Source: Heliopora coerulea | Lineage: Eukaryota; Cnidaria; Anthozoa; Scleralcyonacea; Helioporidae | Length of the DNA stretch: 64,000 nucleotides | Assembly (NCBI GenBank): GCA_030142905.1 | Contig: JASJOG010000348.1 | Coordinates: 186,001-250,000, forward strand | Direction: 5' to 3' | Shown here: positions 40,707 through 53,253 of the stretch, one piece after another | Layout of the letters: every line of letters starts with the position of its first letter | Numbering within the stretch: position 1 is the first letter of the stretch | The notes under the pieces: generated by a model | Database searches by the model: none | What the model was told of the DNA's origin: nothing | Seen by the model: the letters and a program-made list of their open reading frames with translations, nothing else | Position numbers and translations under genes: made by a program

Positions 40707-43700
40707 GTAAACAGAGTTCAAATTTTAATTTTCATTGGATAGCACACAATGCATACCTGTGTAAATGTAGTCTTACTGACAAGAGGAAGAGAGGTTTCAT
40801 AATTTATAAACCATAACGCAAAAAAGTAAATGGTTTAAACCTGGGATAATCTGTGCATGGTGATGGAAGATCGTCGACCAGGTTAGTGTACTCTTGAGAG
40901 AGACTGTTCTTCACAACTAGTCACTAACAGTCTTTCTCAAGACTACACTAATCTACACTATCATGACCAACAAATACTAATCCATATACCATAACGAAAA
41001 CTTAAAAATCTGCAGTATTGCTGACTTATTTACACTTATACCTCGTAAATACTCAAAAATGTCACCTTAGAACCATATTATTATTTAAAAGCTACAAATA
41101 CTAAATAATTCGTTCGTTTATTTTTGTCAATTTAGAGAAACACGATGGAATTTCAAAAACGACCGCTCTCGATGCCAAACCTGTCGAAAGTACAGGTACA
41201 AACGATACACTTTTATTGGGATGAACTTTCAGCAGAGGACTGTTAAAATAGAGTGCACAACAAACGCAACCGACATAGGAAGAGTAACTTTTAATCCATA
41301 TGTTCCATAACTTTTATTAATATATGGTTGAGCTTGTTCTTCGGCCAGTACGCAAAATTACGCATGCTGATTGGTTGCTGAACTGTACGAGACTTTACGA
41401 TATTGAACCGACCGATCCAATGCGCTTTTTACTCGAGAATGGTAAGCTTTGGCGGGAAAATCTTGCGACTTATTTTAGTGAAATTTAGGAGGAATTAAGA
41501 ATTCAAATTGAAAAATGTCGAACAAGTAAATGAGCTGAAGCACTTGTACTGCTTTTGTTTTAAGCTAATTGTATAAAATTATAATAAATGAACGTTTAAA
41601 TGGTGCAAACAGGAACCAAAAGGAAAAAATTAAGAGATAAGGTAAACAGCAACATCCGACGTCGGAAACCTGGTTACAGTTGGGAAAGGAAACCAACCAA
41701 AAGCCTTAAAATTAAATTCCCTTTTTAAACTCGTTCGTTCATTCGGTACCGGAAAGTAATTGCCTTAGGTTTGTTCGTACATACCTCCCTCGTTCTTTGC
41801 AGGGCATGGATGAAAATCTCAGGGAAATATTTTCCTTTACGGATGTCACTCTTGGATAATAAAGATTTAACATAAAATAGCTGAGTTAATGTGAGTTGTT
41901 GTTTACTATTTAGATTTTGTACTAGATAAAGTTGTTTAGGCCTATTGTCAACTTTAAATTTCCTGACCAACTGATAAATGCCATCACTCAAGTGTCACAT
42001 TTTTTCTGTTTAGAGTCCACCGACATTTTGGAGTTTGCGCCGTAACTCAAAGTTGATGTGCGGGATATTCTTTTCAATTTTGACGTCCTAGTGTGAATTT
42101 TTACCACTGGAACGAGCGGAAAGTCACAATTGAAAAGGAAACGTCCGCTGTACATCAGCATTTATTGACTTGATAATTTACTGCCAGTCGATAGCAAATA
42201 GTAAGATAGCCAATGAAATTCATGTGATAAAATCGCAAATTTATAATGATCTAATATATCCCATTCCAACTCATTTCCTAGCTGGTGCCTGGCTCAAAGC
42301 TCAAAATTTGCGGAAAAGTAGATATTCACGCAAGTGTTGCTAAAAGAAATGAATTTAAAATTTCAACTTTTAAATCCACCATGATGATAACTTTGTCACT
42401 AGATTATTGTTACCATTGAGAAAATTATAATTATATATACGAAAACTCTGACTGCCCCAGCCGGGAATCGAACCCAAGGTCTCCGAATCTACGTATCGGC
42501 ACTCTGATCAATTATGATCGTATCAAAATCCTCTCTTCATATATTAATATTGAGAAAATTCTTTGACATGAATTATTGTTGTCATAGGTTTCAGACCAGA
42601 TTAAGAACCATGAAGATAAAATCGCTAAAGAGAAGGAGGGAAAAGACAACAATGTCAATTCAAACTCTGTAAGTTTTTCACAAGATAATGGCTCAGCATG
42701 TGTTCGCAAATTTAAGATATCGCTTATAAACGATAAATAATTATAATAACAATAATTATCATCAGTCGCAGTTATTAATAATATAATTACTTGACACTGT
42801 AATAATTATCTTGATGTCTTCGGTTACTTTTCCTTGTTAAATTTACTTTTTCCAGGATAAATCGCAACGAAGAGGAAGCGAGTCGAGCAGGAATAGAAAT
42901 AGAAGATTGAGTTCATCAAAGGTAAGTCTATTAATTTTATTCGAATCCATTATGATATACCTCTTTTTCCAATTTTAACCTCCACAAGTACGGATTGATG
43001 ATTAGTTAAAACCAGAAATAATCGTCTCATTTGAAAGATGTCACTTGAAAGAAAAGAGATAACAATAATTTGCATTGAATTGCCTCTTCTTCGGCACTGA
43101 ATTACCTTTTCCATATATGAAACAAAGATTTTGTCCTGGTGACAAATTGCAGCGTCGCTTTGAAAACCGTATAAACCATGGTGGATGGTTATACTAGGTA
43201 ATACTGGGTATACTGGTAATCTATAAACATTCACCATGGTTTATACATTTTTCAAAGCGATACTGAAATTTTTCACATATATTATTTATTGGTAATTAAT
43301 AATAGCATGGTTTCTCACACCATCTGGAAAAACATGCGCCCATTTGTTCTTCGAAGACCTAGTATAGATTTGAGGGAGTGCATCTCAAAACCTTAAATAT
43401 GTCACCTTGCACATCTGCAATTGCGGAAACGTACAACTTTTTAGAGGTTGATGGTTGCATTACTCTACAAGTTGGGGGAGCTACTGAGGCTAACCCAGAT
43501 CTTTTTAGGGGGACGCACCCCAAGCCACCTCTGGTAGTTACGCCCTTTGGAGTTGGTGTAAACGTAGTCTTTGTCCTTATATGTGCTGCCTGGTTTATGT
43601 GCTCTGTTTTCGAATGTCCTGATCATAGTTGAAATAATGCAGACGACTAATATTCTATCCTTGAGATCTCACCCATTCAAGGAAAGTTAGCATAAACCAC

Positions 43701-46700
43701 TGATGGTGACGTCCCGTCAGGATTTCTCTTCAAGTTAGAATATGGCGAGGTGCGAAAACAACTCAGTCTTGTTGAATAGACTTTACGCATTGGTCACAAA
43801 AGTTTCCGAAGAGTAAATGTCATTAATTTCTGTCAACAACCTAAGTAAAGTTTGATGAAAAATGCGCCGACAAAATAGATTTCCAATATCGTTAGAGCTG
43901 CATGTGAACAGCAAAGTATTCATTGAATATTTTTAGGATGTACAAATTGGAGCAAATTGGCGACTATCGAACTAAACGCTGGCTGTCATTCTGATAACAA
44001 TATTTAGTTTAACCTTTTCTTTGCAGGTTTCGGGACAAATAAAGAACTACAAGAAGAACATCATAAACGGCAATGGTGAATCCGAAATAACCAAGAAATA
44101 TTGCGACAATATAATTGTATGTTCAATTCTAAATTGTTCTGCTACTGCCGCACAGTACAAATCAAACCAGGTGAAAGTAACGGACGTTTATACTGGACGA
44201 ACGTCCACATGCCGAGACATTCATCTCAAACCAAAGAAACATATTCACCAACGATCCACCGTGCGAAAATCTCAGAAGAAAAATAATTAGAAAAGAGCCC
44301 AGCACAAAATTCGAATATGCGTTGCCATTACGTTCGGGAATTAGTATACATAGGCGTCACGTAGTGATGGGGGGCAAACCAGGGCAGGCTTTGGCCGAGA
44401 ACCTTTTAAAGAAGATTTATAGCTACAGTATGTAGTGATGTACGTCCTTAGATACGTACAAATAGCATGTCACAGTTTACTAAATGCAGAAGCCTTAGAT
44501 GTAAAGGATTATCAGTGCTTCCATTCTCAGTTCTTCACGGAACCAAGACATGGCTAGCTACGTGTTACTACGGGTCAGAATAGACTTTTGAGTTTGGCAA
44601 TAATGTCAGTTGAGCGCAAGGAAACTATCAAACTGGAAAGTGATGATGGGTTAGAAGAACTCCTTCAGTAAAATGGAAAATAGAAAATTGCCGCTCGTCC
44701 AGCTTTATGTATATGTGTGTTTTGTGAGCGTTGTTTATATTACACGCCACATGACAGTTTCGGACCATGTCTCGTCATTTCAGGGTGAAAGATTTGGTGC
44801 TTTGCGATGGAAAGAGGACCCCCAATTGCCTCCCACCCCGAGTAGCTTGTGCAGTTTATTTCTCTGTAGTGACGCCTATTTTAATATAGTTAAGAGAGAG
44901 AAAACAACGGACGCAGTATAACCCTTTCCTGGTGGGATAAAATTTTCATTATTTTACCCAGATGATTTTACTCGTCAGCTGAGGGAGAGCTCCCACCGGG
45001 AAAGATTTAATAAAGGCTGACTGACCTTTCGTTACCAAAGCACAACATTTTCAAAGTAAATGACAAGAACCAAATGTACTGCTAAATATATTTACCAAGA
45101 GTGATATTTAAGTCAATAAGAGTTCAGAAAGGTGAAAGATGAGAGTAGACGAGAAATTAGGTCAAAGAGAAAATTAAAATAAGGCAATCGGAATGGAAGT
45201 GAAAGAGGGTTTACGTTAAGAAATAATCGAAGATATGAGAGGTCGTGAAAAGAAATGGAGTGCTTGGCAGATTTTGGTTGATTTTGTGAGAATGCTAGAA
45301 GGTAAAAGATGTGAAACTTTAAGTTCTTGCCAAGCAAAGACGAAATCCCCATGTGTTCTGAAATATGCAAGTGTAGATGACGGGGTGTTTGTCCAAAATA
45401 CAAGGCTGAGATGAGAAGAGAAAAGTGGAGATTAAACGATAAAAGGATGAAGCTATTAAAATTGGTAAAAAGTCCCGTAAAAGTAGGACTTTATTCTTCG
45501 TTACCAGTTTTACTCGTTTTATCACATAATCGTTTAAACCTGTTGTCGTTTACACGTGACGAATATTTTAAAATATGCTTGCTCATGATAATATGTTTTT
45601 CTTACTTCTCACTGACAGCTTCGTTCTTACCTCAGTGTAATAACCTACGCTTCGCTTATGACAGGTTAATAAATGCATGACTATCTTCAACACCTTGACA
45701 TTTTACGAAGTATAGGTTGACCACAGTCGTGATTCTTTAGAGCTACAGTGACTCCATTTTTGTACTACAGCCATAAGTAGCTCGCTTCGACCGCCCACTG
45801 CATTCTACGAAACTGATATAATTATCGTTAAAACTTCTTTATTTTTAGGAGAACCTAGATGTGGACATTAGGTCAATACATTTGAAATTTGAACAAGACA
45901 TAAAGGTAAGTTTTTTAATCATTCGGTGATATGCCGTTGAATAAATTTGTTCAGGATTACGTCTAAACCAAGGCTTTAACTGTTCCAACATATTTCGGAA
46001 CGTGCATTGCCAATGTTTATAGTGAACGTTTTGGTTATCGCACCGCCTCCGTGCCGGCATTAAGTTTTCGGTGCGTGAACCGCCTCATTAGAAACGCATT
46101 TCGTCTCGTCCGCTCCAACTGTTAGATTGTGTAGTTGTTCAGTTGAGATTCTACGTGCAAGTAACACAACACCCTATTGTTATTGAAATCGCCTATGATC
46201 GACTGCGCTAATCCAACTTTTTGTCTTTTAAAGTCAATCTTCCTGGTGATTTTTTTGTGTGTTCTCTTAAAGTGAATTGATCAAATTTACAGTTTAACCC
46301 ATCAAAGGGCAAGGGCACACTTTAATTTCACTCTGGCAAACGCCAGAAGATTTTACTCGACGAAGGGATCATCGAGCTCTGCTTCTTATTGAGTTAAGTT
46401 TCGTGTTGAATATAAGGCTGATTTCATTCACCAGAAATGCCAATAATGTAAGCCGGAGACCCAAGTGGTACAAAAAATCGAACGACTGAATGATGCAGGG
46501 ACTACTCCTTCAATCTGACAGTGGTAATGTCACTTCACAGCTAGTTCGTTTTTATTTTGAGGGTATGGACTATAGACCCATCAAAGCAATTAACTTTATT
46601 AATGAGTATACTGTATAAGCCTGAGAAAATCACACTTATAATCAAACACTTTTTCCGTGTATTCTCCTCAAAATCCAATTCTATCAAGCGAAAAAACTGC

Positions 46701-48492
46701 TCCAAATTAAATGATGTAATTCAAACATTAAGTTTACATGCCAAGCTACAATATAATGAAAAATATGGGTGGAACTATGTTTGCAGTTGCTATGTATGTC
46801 AGTCGTTTGAAACAAAGAGATCTTTTCCTGGCATCAAAAATGCAATGTTCTGATGTTGCAAGATCAGGTCAGTAACATCTGTGTTATTTTAAGGGGCGAA
46901 GCCTTGTGAAACAGTCTTGAAGAAATGAAAGAATTTGGTCTGGTATCGCCAGGTTTAATAGTTAGTGACTGAACACATTCAAAGAAATGTTTTTCGAGAA
47001 AATAGTTTTCATAATTCAAGCTAGTACTTCAACAATTATTTCAAGGATTATTTCATGGTACTGTAATTAAATTGTACTCATCCCTTAAAAGATACATTTT
47101 TGTATGGCAAGTAAGTTTTTTAGGATTCAACGATTGGTTATTTGGTTGCTTAGTTCATTGATTTTTATCTTGAGGCTTATTTCAATGAACTCTTTGAAAA
47201 AAGTGCCTTTTGAGTGACTCTTCCAATTAATTCAAATTATGATTTATATCAAACAATTTTTCAAACGAATGTTCTCAAACTCATTAATAATTCATGAATT
47301 ATCGTAGTCAATCCATGAAAAAATACCAAATAACATGCACGCATTTTAGTACCCAATGAAAACCTGTAGGAAAATCACTAACGATCTGGATCATATTTCT
47401 TCATTTATATATTCAAGTCAATGTAATATAAACATGCAATAAATCAGTGGGAATACTCTTTTCAGAAGTTAGTTCAAATAATCGTTTATCGTGTTTCATC
47501 AGGGGACTCCAAAATCGTGAAACAAAAATCCTCGGGCTACCCCCTCGACTTTCGTTTTTTCTCTTGTTTGGAACCCTTGAGGAAACACCCAAACTCTAGT
47601 TTTTACTACCACTTAAAGCCTGAATATATGACCGCGCTTTGCATGCCGGGACGGGATAGAATTTGGCGCCAGTAAGTCTACCCAGGCATAATTTTTGATT
47701 GCGATTGTATGGGGGAAAATATTCCGACTGGGCGAGACGAAATTAAATTCGCCGTCACAATTTGTCACCAAAGTAAGGGCCTGTTTACATGATCTCCGTT
47801 AACCAGGACATTCGGGGCACCCACGATCTCGGGTCTGTCTACAACTTCTTGATATTTTCAATTTGCGTTTATATGGAGAACTACGTAGTCTCCTGGTTAA
47901 CCGGGACATCCCGCCTAGCCGGGATTCCAGTTAAGGCAACCGGAATCCCGGCAAGGTGGGATGAATTTTCGTCCGTATAAACGTGAAAAGGCGGGATATC
48001 CCGACCAACCTCGATAAAATGGACTGAACTGCACATGCTATAAACAATTCAAAATGGCGTCTGAAACAATGGAAGAGCATTTGAGGCCACCAAAATGATG
48101 ACAAAAACGTCACTTTGTGTTTTGATGTGCTCTGCACAAAAAAAAAGAATCCTATGTGGCTGAAATAACATAAAGAATAAAATTCATAACAGTTGACCGA
48201 GATGTCTGGTTTTACCCGAGACCATATAAACAGCCCCTCAATCGAGGTGTTACTGAAGTGTCAGTGAAAGAAAAGCATCCTCTCTAGCCGGGACATGACA
48301 AGCTTCCTATGTAATCGCAAATTGATTTTAACAAGAGATTGATCTTGAGAGTTGGATCTCGGCAAAGCGTCTCGTCCCGGCAAAGCGAGATTTTTTTCCA
48401 TATAATCAGGCCCTTATAAACAATTTGCAAAGTGATGTTCATCCAATTCTTTGTTGCAGGGGTCACGAAGGCTTCACCTTAAAAGAAAATAG
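40578..48492 (+). CDS. Putative small gene of seven short exons, family unknown
   Basis: I infer a plus-strand gene from seven short open segments, each bounded by good splice sites and all in phase 0: 40578-40706 (start codon, MNESRNGRFEILENAV), 41136-41195, 42588-42668, 42856-42921, 44027-44116 (or 44170), 45849-45905 and 48460-48492 (ending GSRRLHLKRK and stop). The joined product would be about 170-190 aa, rich in Lys, Arg, Ser and Asn, with no membrane segment or signal peptide. Exons 3 and 5 start with similar VSxQIKNx, suggesting an exon duplication. I recognise no domain; an intrinsically disordered cytosolic or nuclear protein is a guess. More exons may exist between those listed. 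Confidence 0.55.
41136..41195 (+). CDS. Small gene, coding exon 2 (60 bp)
   Basis: Between acceptor gtcaatttag and donor CAG|GTACAA. Exactly 20 codons, RNTMEFQKRPLSMPNLSKVQ. Confidence 0.5.
42430..42545. mobile_element. Rearranged copy of the 4.1-kb SINE family
   Basis: Carries the inverted tRNA-like part (gccgggaatcgaacccaagg) and then, in the opposite orientation, the SINE tail (gatcgtatcaaaatcctctc). It is thus an inverted junction of the same family as 4070-4382 with most of one arm missing. Confidence 0.75.
42588..42668 (+). CDS. Small gene, coding exon 3 (81 bp)
   Basis: Between acceptor gttgtcatag and donor TCT|GTAAGT. 27 codons beginning VSDQIKNHEDKIAKEKEG. Confidence 0.6.
42856..42921 (+). 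CDS. Small gene, coding exon 4 (66 bp)
   Basis: Between acceptor ctttttccag and donor AAG|GTAAGT. 22 codons, RS-rich (DKSQRRGSESSRNRNRR). Confidence 0.65.
43153..43260. repeat. Hairpin (H6) in an intron of the small gene
   Basis: tcgctttgaaaaccgtataaaccatgg pairs imperfectly with ccatggtttatacatttttcaaagcga. The loop, about 45 bases, is itself repetitive (atactggtaata). Confidence 0.75.
44027..44116 (+). CDS. Small gene, coding exon 5 (90 bp; alternative end 44170)
   Basis: Acceptor tttctttgcag; donor GTATGT at 44117, or CAG|GTGAAA at 44171. Both keep phase 0. If neither donor is used, the frame stops at 44288. Begins VSGQIKNYKKNIINGNG, like exon 3. Confidence 0.55.
44924..45013. mobile_element. 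TTAA-type short MITE
   Basis: Runs from taaccctttcctggtggg to cccaccgggaaagattta, about 90 bp with inverted ends and the core ccagatgattttactcgtc. Member of the family listed at 22153. Confidence 0.72.
45849..45905 (+). CDS. Small gene, coding exon 6 (57 bp)
   Basis: Between acceptor ttatttttag and donor AAG|GTAAGT. 19 codons, ENLDVDIRSIHLKFEQDIK. Confidence 0.6.
47776..48414. mobile_element. MITE with AGGGCCTG ends and TA target
   Basis: The left end agggcctgtttacatg and the right end catataatcaggccct are inverted repeats, flanked by TA on both sides. Internal blocks such as cgggattcc/ggaatcccg form small hairpins. It lies in the last intron of the small gene and is non-coding. Confidence 0.65.
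48460..48492 (+). CDS. Small gene, last coding exon
   Basis: After acceptor ctttgttgcag the frame reads GSRRLHLKRK and stops. It is very short, so its assignment depends on phase agreement and the strong acceptor. Confidence 0.45.
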   Translation, partial: GSRRLHLKRK

Positions 48493-51400
48493 CCACGTCT
48501 GAACTCCGCGAGGTATTGTTAACCCACTGGGCCATGCGAATTCTGCGCCCACCCGCAAATTTAAAATCGATATAATTTTTTAACTGCTTTGTATTTTAAC
48601 TCTTAATGACGTCTTTACTTAAAGTATTGAACATGAGATGGTATACTATATTTTACAACTGCTAGTTTACTGTTGCAATGGTAACTGTTTCAGTGATTTC
48701 TAGTTTCCACTAAAATCAACAGAATGTACAAAAGTTCCACAATTTAATATAGGAATTGCAAAAATTTTTGTATATAAGGTCATTTTGCGAGGAAATTTAT
48801 AACTGAATCTTGTACCAATTTTATCTTGAAGTTTAGAACCCTCATTAAATCTTGTTTTGATGCAGAAATTTGTCCTAAGGTGCCTTGTTCACATTCTCTA
48901 TCCCGATAATAATTCCGCGTGCCCTTATACATGTAATTCAAGAATTTCACCAATGAAAATATTCCAATTCTATGAACTGAATGAAAACTTTATATCGGAA
49001 ATTAATTTTCATACATGGACCATTAATTTTTTCTTGTAAAATATATCTTTGGCATGGCAAGGTTTTACATGTGAAATTTTGGAGACCATTTCACACGTGA
49101 ATCAGCCAATCAGGTACTCCATTGCTGGAATGTTACAGCTTTACATGTGAAGTGTCATGTAAACATTGTTGGATAAGTTTATGTAAAGTTAGTGATTAAT
49201 AGTGATTGTAAAACTAGGCGTAGTGACAATCTGTGAGATTGGACTCGAGTTGCGCTCACAATGCTTTTTGTTTATGAATAGCGTGTTGTGTACAATAGTT
49301 CATAGTTCATGTAATTAGATTAGGGTGTAATTTCCTTCTGAAAGGCTTGTGAAAAAAAAAAGCCTTTGGGCTTGTCTGACGGAGCAAACATCGTGTAGTA
49401 CGAACAAGTTGAGAATTATATGGTTTTAAAAAGATAGATACAGTCCGATCGATTGCGCTCTACGTAAATCGGGAACCAGAGCAGAATCATCGAGAGTTCT
49501 GCGACAAACATTTTGTAGAGGGGAACTAAGGTGGCTCCATACATCTTGTTCCAGAGTAAAAAATGTAAATTTGAAACATCACGTTCCCGTGGATTATAAC
49601 CCCAAGACTTGTCGCACACCCAGTTGCGTGTCTTCAGTTTCAAGGCTCTTGAGTATCAACCCAGGCTGAACGCTTCAATTCGTAGCAGTGGGCCACCGAT
49701 TCAAGAGCAACACGACCGAAAAATAAATATGTCATGAAATTTGTTCATATTGTTCCAAAGCTTGGAAGAAATAAAAGCGGCGATCGGCTGACCACATTGG
49801 AGAAAGGCCTGCACTAAGGCAGAAGCTAAGCTCGGTACCGAAGGTTCCCCCTTAACTTACGAGTAAAATCATCTGGCGTTAGCCAGAGTGAAAAAGTAGA
49901 GTTGTGGCACGGAAAGAAATGAATAAGAACAGTGTAAAAAATACAAACTCATAGCCTAACTAAATTGGCTTTATCAAGGACAGATCCTCATGTGAAGTCA
50001 AAATGACCCATCTGGAGGACGACTGCAAAGTGCCGATACTCAATAGATCGAATAACATATGAAAGTTCCGTTGTTTACTAGCATTACAGGGCAGCACGTG
50101 CCAAGGGTCTACACATCTGCAAAAAGTACCTCATTTAGTACGTGGGATTGCCTGCCGTGACGAGAAATTCACCGTCAGTGGCTAGATCGGTAAGGTTGTT
50201 TCGCTTGGTAATTGTCGGAAGAGCAAGCCCATCCTAAAATCATTCTAGCGTGAACTTTAAAAGTACATCCAAGTAATGTGCCATACATTAGAAGGAGTGT
50301 TTTTTCTGATTCCCAAGACCAACTTTGTCGAGTTTGGAAAACATATCAAACACGAGTTTCGATTGTTCAACGTGGTTAGTCAAAATAATCCGTATTAAAG
50401 GAGAGAATCAGGTTTAAAGTTTTCAAAATTTTATGCCATTTAAGATCACATCTCCAAACTATGTTTTGGTACTGATTTTCTTTTGGAAGGTTGAAGGGGT
50501 TTTATTACAGATCTAGTTATATGAAATGGCAATGTGTTGCCAAAAGCCAGAGAAAGTTGCAGTATGTCAAAAGATACCTGACAGTGAGATTTTCATTAGT
50601 TTTTCTTTACACTGTACACTGGTGACTAATAATTTTCTGGAATCAATTGCGAAAAGAATGTCTGAGCCGAGTGGTTCCTTCTCTTACGTTTCCCATATAC
50701 ATGGCCTTCAGTAATATAAAGGAATCTGGCAATCTGCATGGACAACAGCAGTAGGCGAGAATGCAAAGGAGGGCTAGATAATACATTGGGTCCTAATGGG
50801 ACTCCAGTAATACAGGATAGTCTGATAGTCGGCGCCATTTGCCTATAATCTTCTGCCGATACGTCAGTCGATTTATGAAATTAGATTCAAGCTTTGCCTC
50901 ATTTGAAGTCACTGGGAAAAGTCGAAACCGGGGGGATGGTTAAGGATTAGAAGTTTGATACGAGTATGCTTTCATAGGCTTGAATTCGGCTATTAATTGG
51001 CTGGAGAAATGCGTTACGAAAGAAAGAACAAGATAAAATGACAGGTGCACTGCAGTTCTGCTATAACCTCAACGAGAATTGAGAAAAAGGGTGACAAGTG
51101 AATGTCATAAAAGTCTAACTGGTCGCGCAAATAAACCATTGTATTGATTTCTAATCACAAGTGAAGAGAAGACTACAAATTCTTGTCAAACATGTCTAAC
51201 TTTATCAGCGGATCTACTTGACAGTAGAGCAGCCTTCAGACCTATTATAATCCAGTAAAGAATGTTTTTGTTGTAATAAGATCTTGTTGTTAAGTTGGGT
51301 CATTGTAAGCCAATATATGATAATATCCGATTTAAAATGTTTTAGGTGCACGCAAACTTGCATTTCAAGTGTCCGGCTTGATAGATATTTTCAATATGGA

Positions 51401-52180
51401 CCAAAATTCTACCAAAACGTGTCTGTTTTAGAGAGGTGTTCGCCTTATTGAAACTTACTGTTCCGGGAAATATATTATGTACGGTCGGAGCTGGCTAGTT
51501 GTGCCCACCTTTGAGAGGCGTCCGCTTTATAGAGGTGTAAACATTGAGAGAGTTGACAGTACATATTTCTGGTTCCTATGAAGCGAACCGGAACAGCGGC
51601 TGAAAATCGACGGAATAGGATACTCCAGCGAAAAATCCAGACCATGTTTGATTTGTGTGTTAATGGTAAGATTGTTTGATACTGAGAAAACCAAACACAG
51701 AGTACTATATTATCACCAGCCTCAGTGTCGATACAATATTCACGTCAATTTTGACGTTAAGAGATCACGTGAGAACGGTATTGTGAATGTTTGGATTCAA
51801 ATATAGGTCGACAGGAGAAGTGTGAAGTGAGTTTTTGAAATAAGGTGATTCGATTTATTGTGGTTGGGAAATGGTGCGTCGTTTCTTCCATTTCTTCCTT
51901 GTTCCCCTGTTTCCTGCTATCTCCGACGAATAAACCTGTAAGTACATAGTCAAAACTGTATCGGCATCGACAGAGTGTGGCTGCATGATTTGTCAAAAGT
52001 GAAGCTATTTGTGTGTAATGTATCTGTAAATTAATAACTCTTTAGGTTAGATTCTAAATTGAACCCTAGCGACTTTGCTGGAAGCGGCCAGAAGATTTGT
52101 TGATAAGAGAAGACGAGGAAGCTATCACGACATGCAGACATCGCGCATCAAATCGCTACCCTTGCAAGCGCAACTGCACA
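48493..52180. other. Anonymous non-coding stretch
   Basis: No exon I can support. It contains CACATGTGAA motifs near 49060-49155, a MITE fragment near 49848-49910, and a diverged piece near 49985-50070 that resembles the 2.56-kb repeat (gtcaaaatgacc..ggaggacg..tgcaaagtgccgatactca). Confidence 0.5.
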
Positions 52181-52522
52181 ACTGACTCTCACCCGGCGGC
52201 ATAAGACTTCTATTATTTTATTCTGGCTAATGCCAGATGATTTTACTCGTCGAAAGGAGAGCTCCTGCCTTGAAAGAGTTAAGACCAGAGCTGGCAACTC
52301 TAGCCACACCTAAGTAGCCAAATTTCGTGAATCGAGACTTGTGTTTTGCCGCTTGAGACTTGCGTCTGACTTGAAGTTAAAGCACTGTTATTGCGACTAA
52401 ACATGCAGTGAAATACCAAATCAACCCTTTCCTGTCCAAGACGTCTCCCGTTGACGAGTAAAATCGTCTGGCATTAGCCTGAGCAAAACACCAAAGTCGG
52501 GAACGGACCGGAAAGGGTTAAA
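52181..52522. mobile_element. Inverted pair of TTAA-type MITEs
   Basis: One copy in plus orientation (52181-52282, ending gaaagagttaa) and one inverted (52421-52522, from tcaaccctttcctg to ggaaagggttaa), sharing the core ctggctaatgccagatgatt. They are separated by about 140 bases of unrelated sequence. Confidence 0.72.
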
Positions 52523-52563
52523 GTAATCGGCAAGACTAATTGGCGTGTCAGGGATAAATAAAG

Positions 52564-53245
52564 CAGGGGTGGCGCCAGAAATTCCCCGACGCAGGGACTA
52601 AGGTCCCCCCGACAGGGAGGCTAAGGTTTAGGTGCAGGAAAATGCATTATTGTTTTTGGAAATGAATGCATATGCATGGCGAAATGAACAATTTGCTTTT
52701 GTACCGACTACAGTAAGACATATAGTAACGTATTATGTAAATAGCAATAGGCAGATTTTTGATCTTATCTCTGGCCTTGTTGATAACTGTCGTTTCCGTT
52801 CGTCCTTTCTTACCACGGAATTAAATTTTAGAGTTTAGAACGTACCAGTTATAGCAGCAACGTTGGCACAAAGTGAAGTCGGAGGTCGCGTTTGAATAGT
52901 CCGTAGTATTCTAAACTCGCAAAGCCACAAAACAATAAAAGTGATAGGGATAATTATGGTTTTAGGCCAGCTTGTCCAGCCACATCAGTGTCAATTTACT
53001 TTTTCGTTCGTTTTCACATTATTCCCCCCGATTTTCTCGTAAAAATTCTTCCCCGCTTTTATTATTCACATTTAAGGCAGATAATTCGTTTTTCCTTTTA
53101 CCAGTTTGAGAAAACAAACACGAATATTTAAAGTTTCCCCCACGTATGTCGTTCCCCGAGAAATTATTCAATTTTTCCCGATGAGGGAGCTAAGGTTCCT
53201 CGACGGGGGGCTGTAGCCCTCTGCCCCCCTCTGGCACCACGCCTG
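52564..53245. mobile_element. Non-autonomous hAT element, 682 bp
   Basis: Ends caggggtggcgccaga and tctggcaccacgcctg are imperfect inverted repeats, flanked by a perfect 8-bp duplication AAATAAAG (52556-52563 and 53246-53253). No transposase frame. The 8-bp target and the CAGGGG/TGGCGCC end type fit hAT. Confidence 0.85.
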
Positions 53246-53253
53246 AAATAAAG

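Noticed and set aside
43378..43632. 84-codon plus-strand frame with a hydrophobic segment
   Set aside because: No splice sites fit the neighbouring exons of the small gene, no motif is recognisable, and it lies inside the intron between exons 4 and 5.
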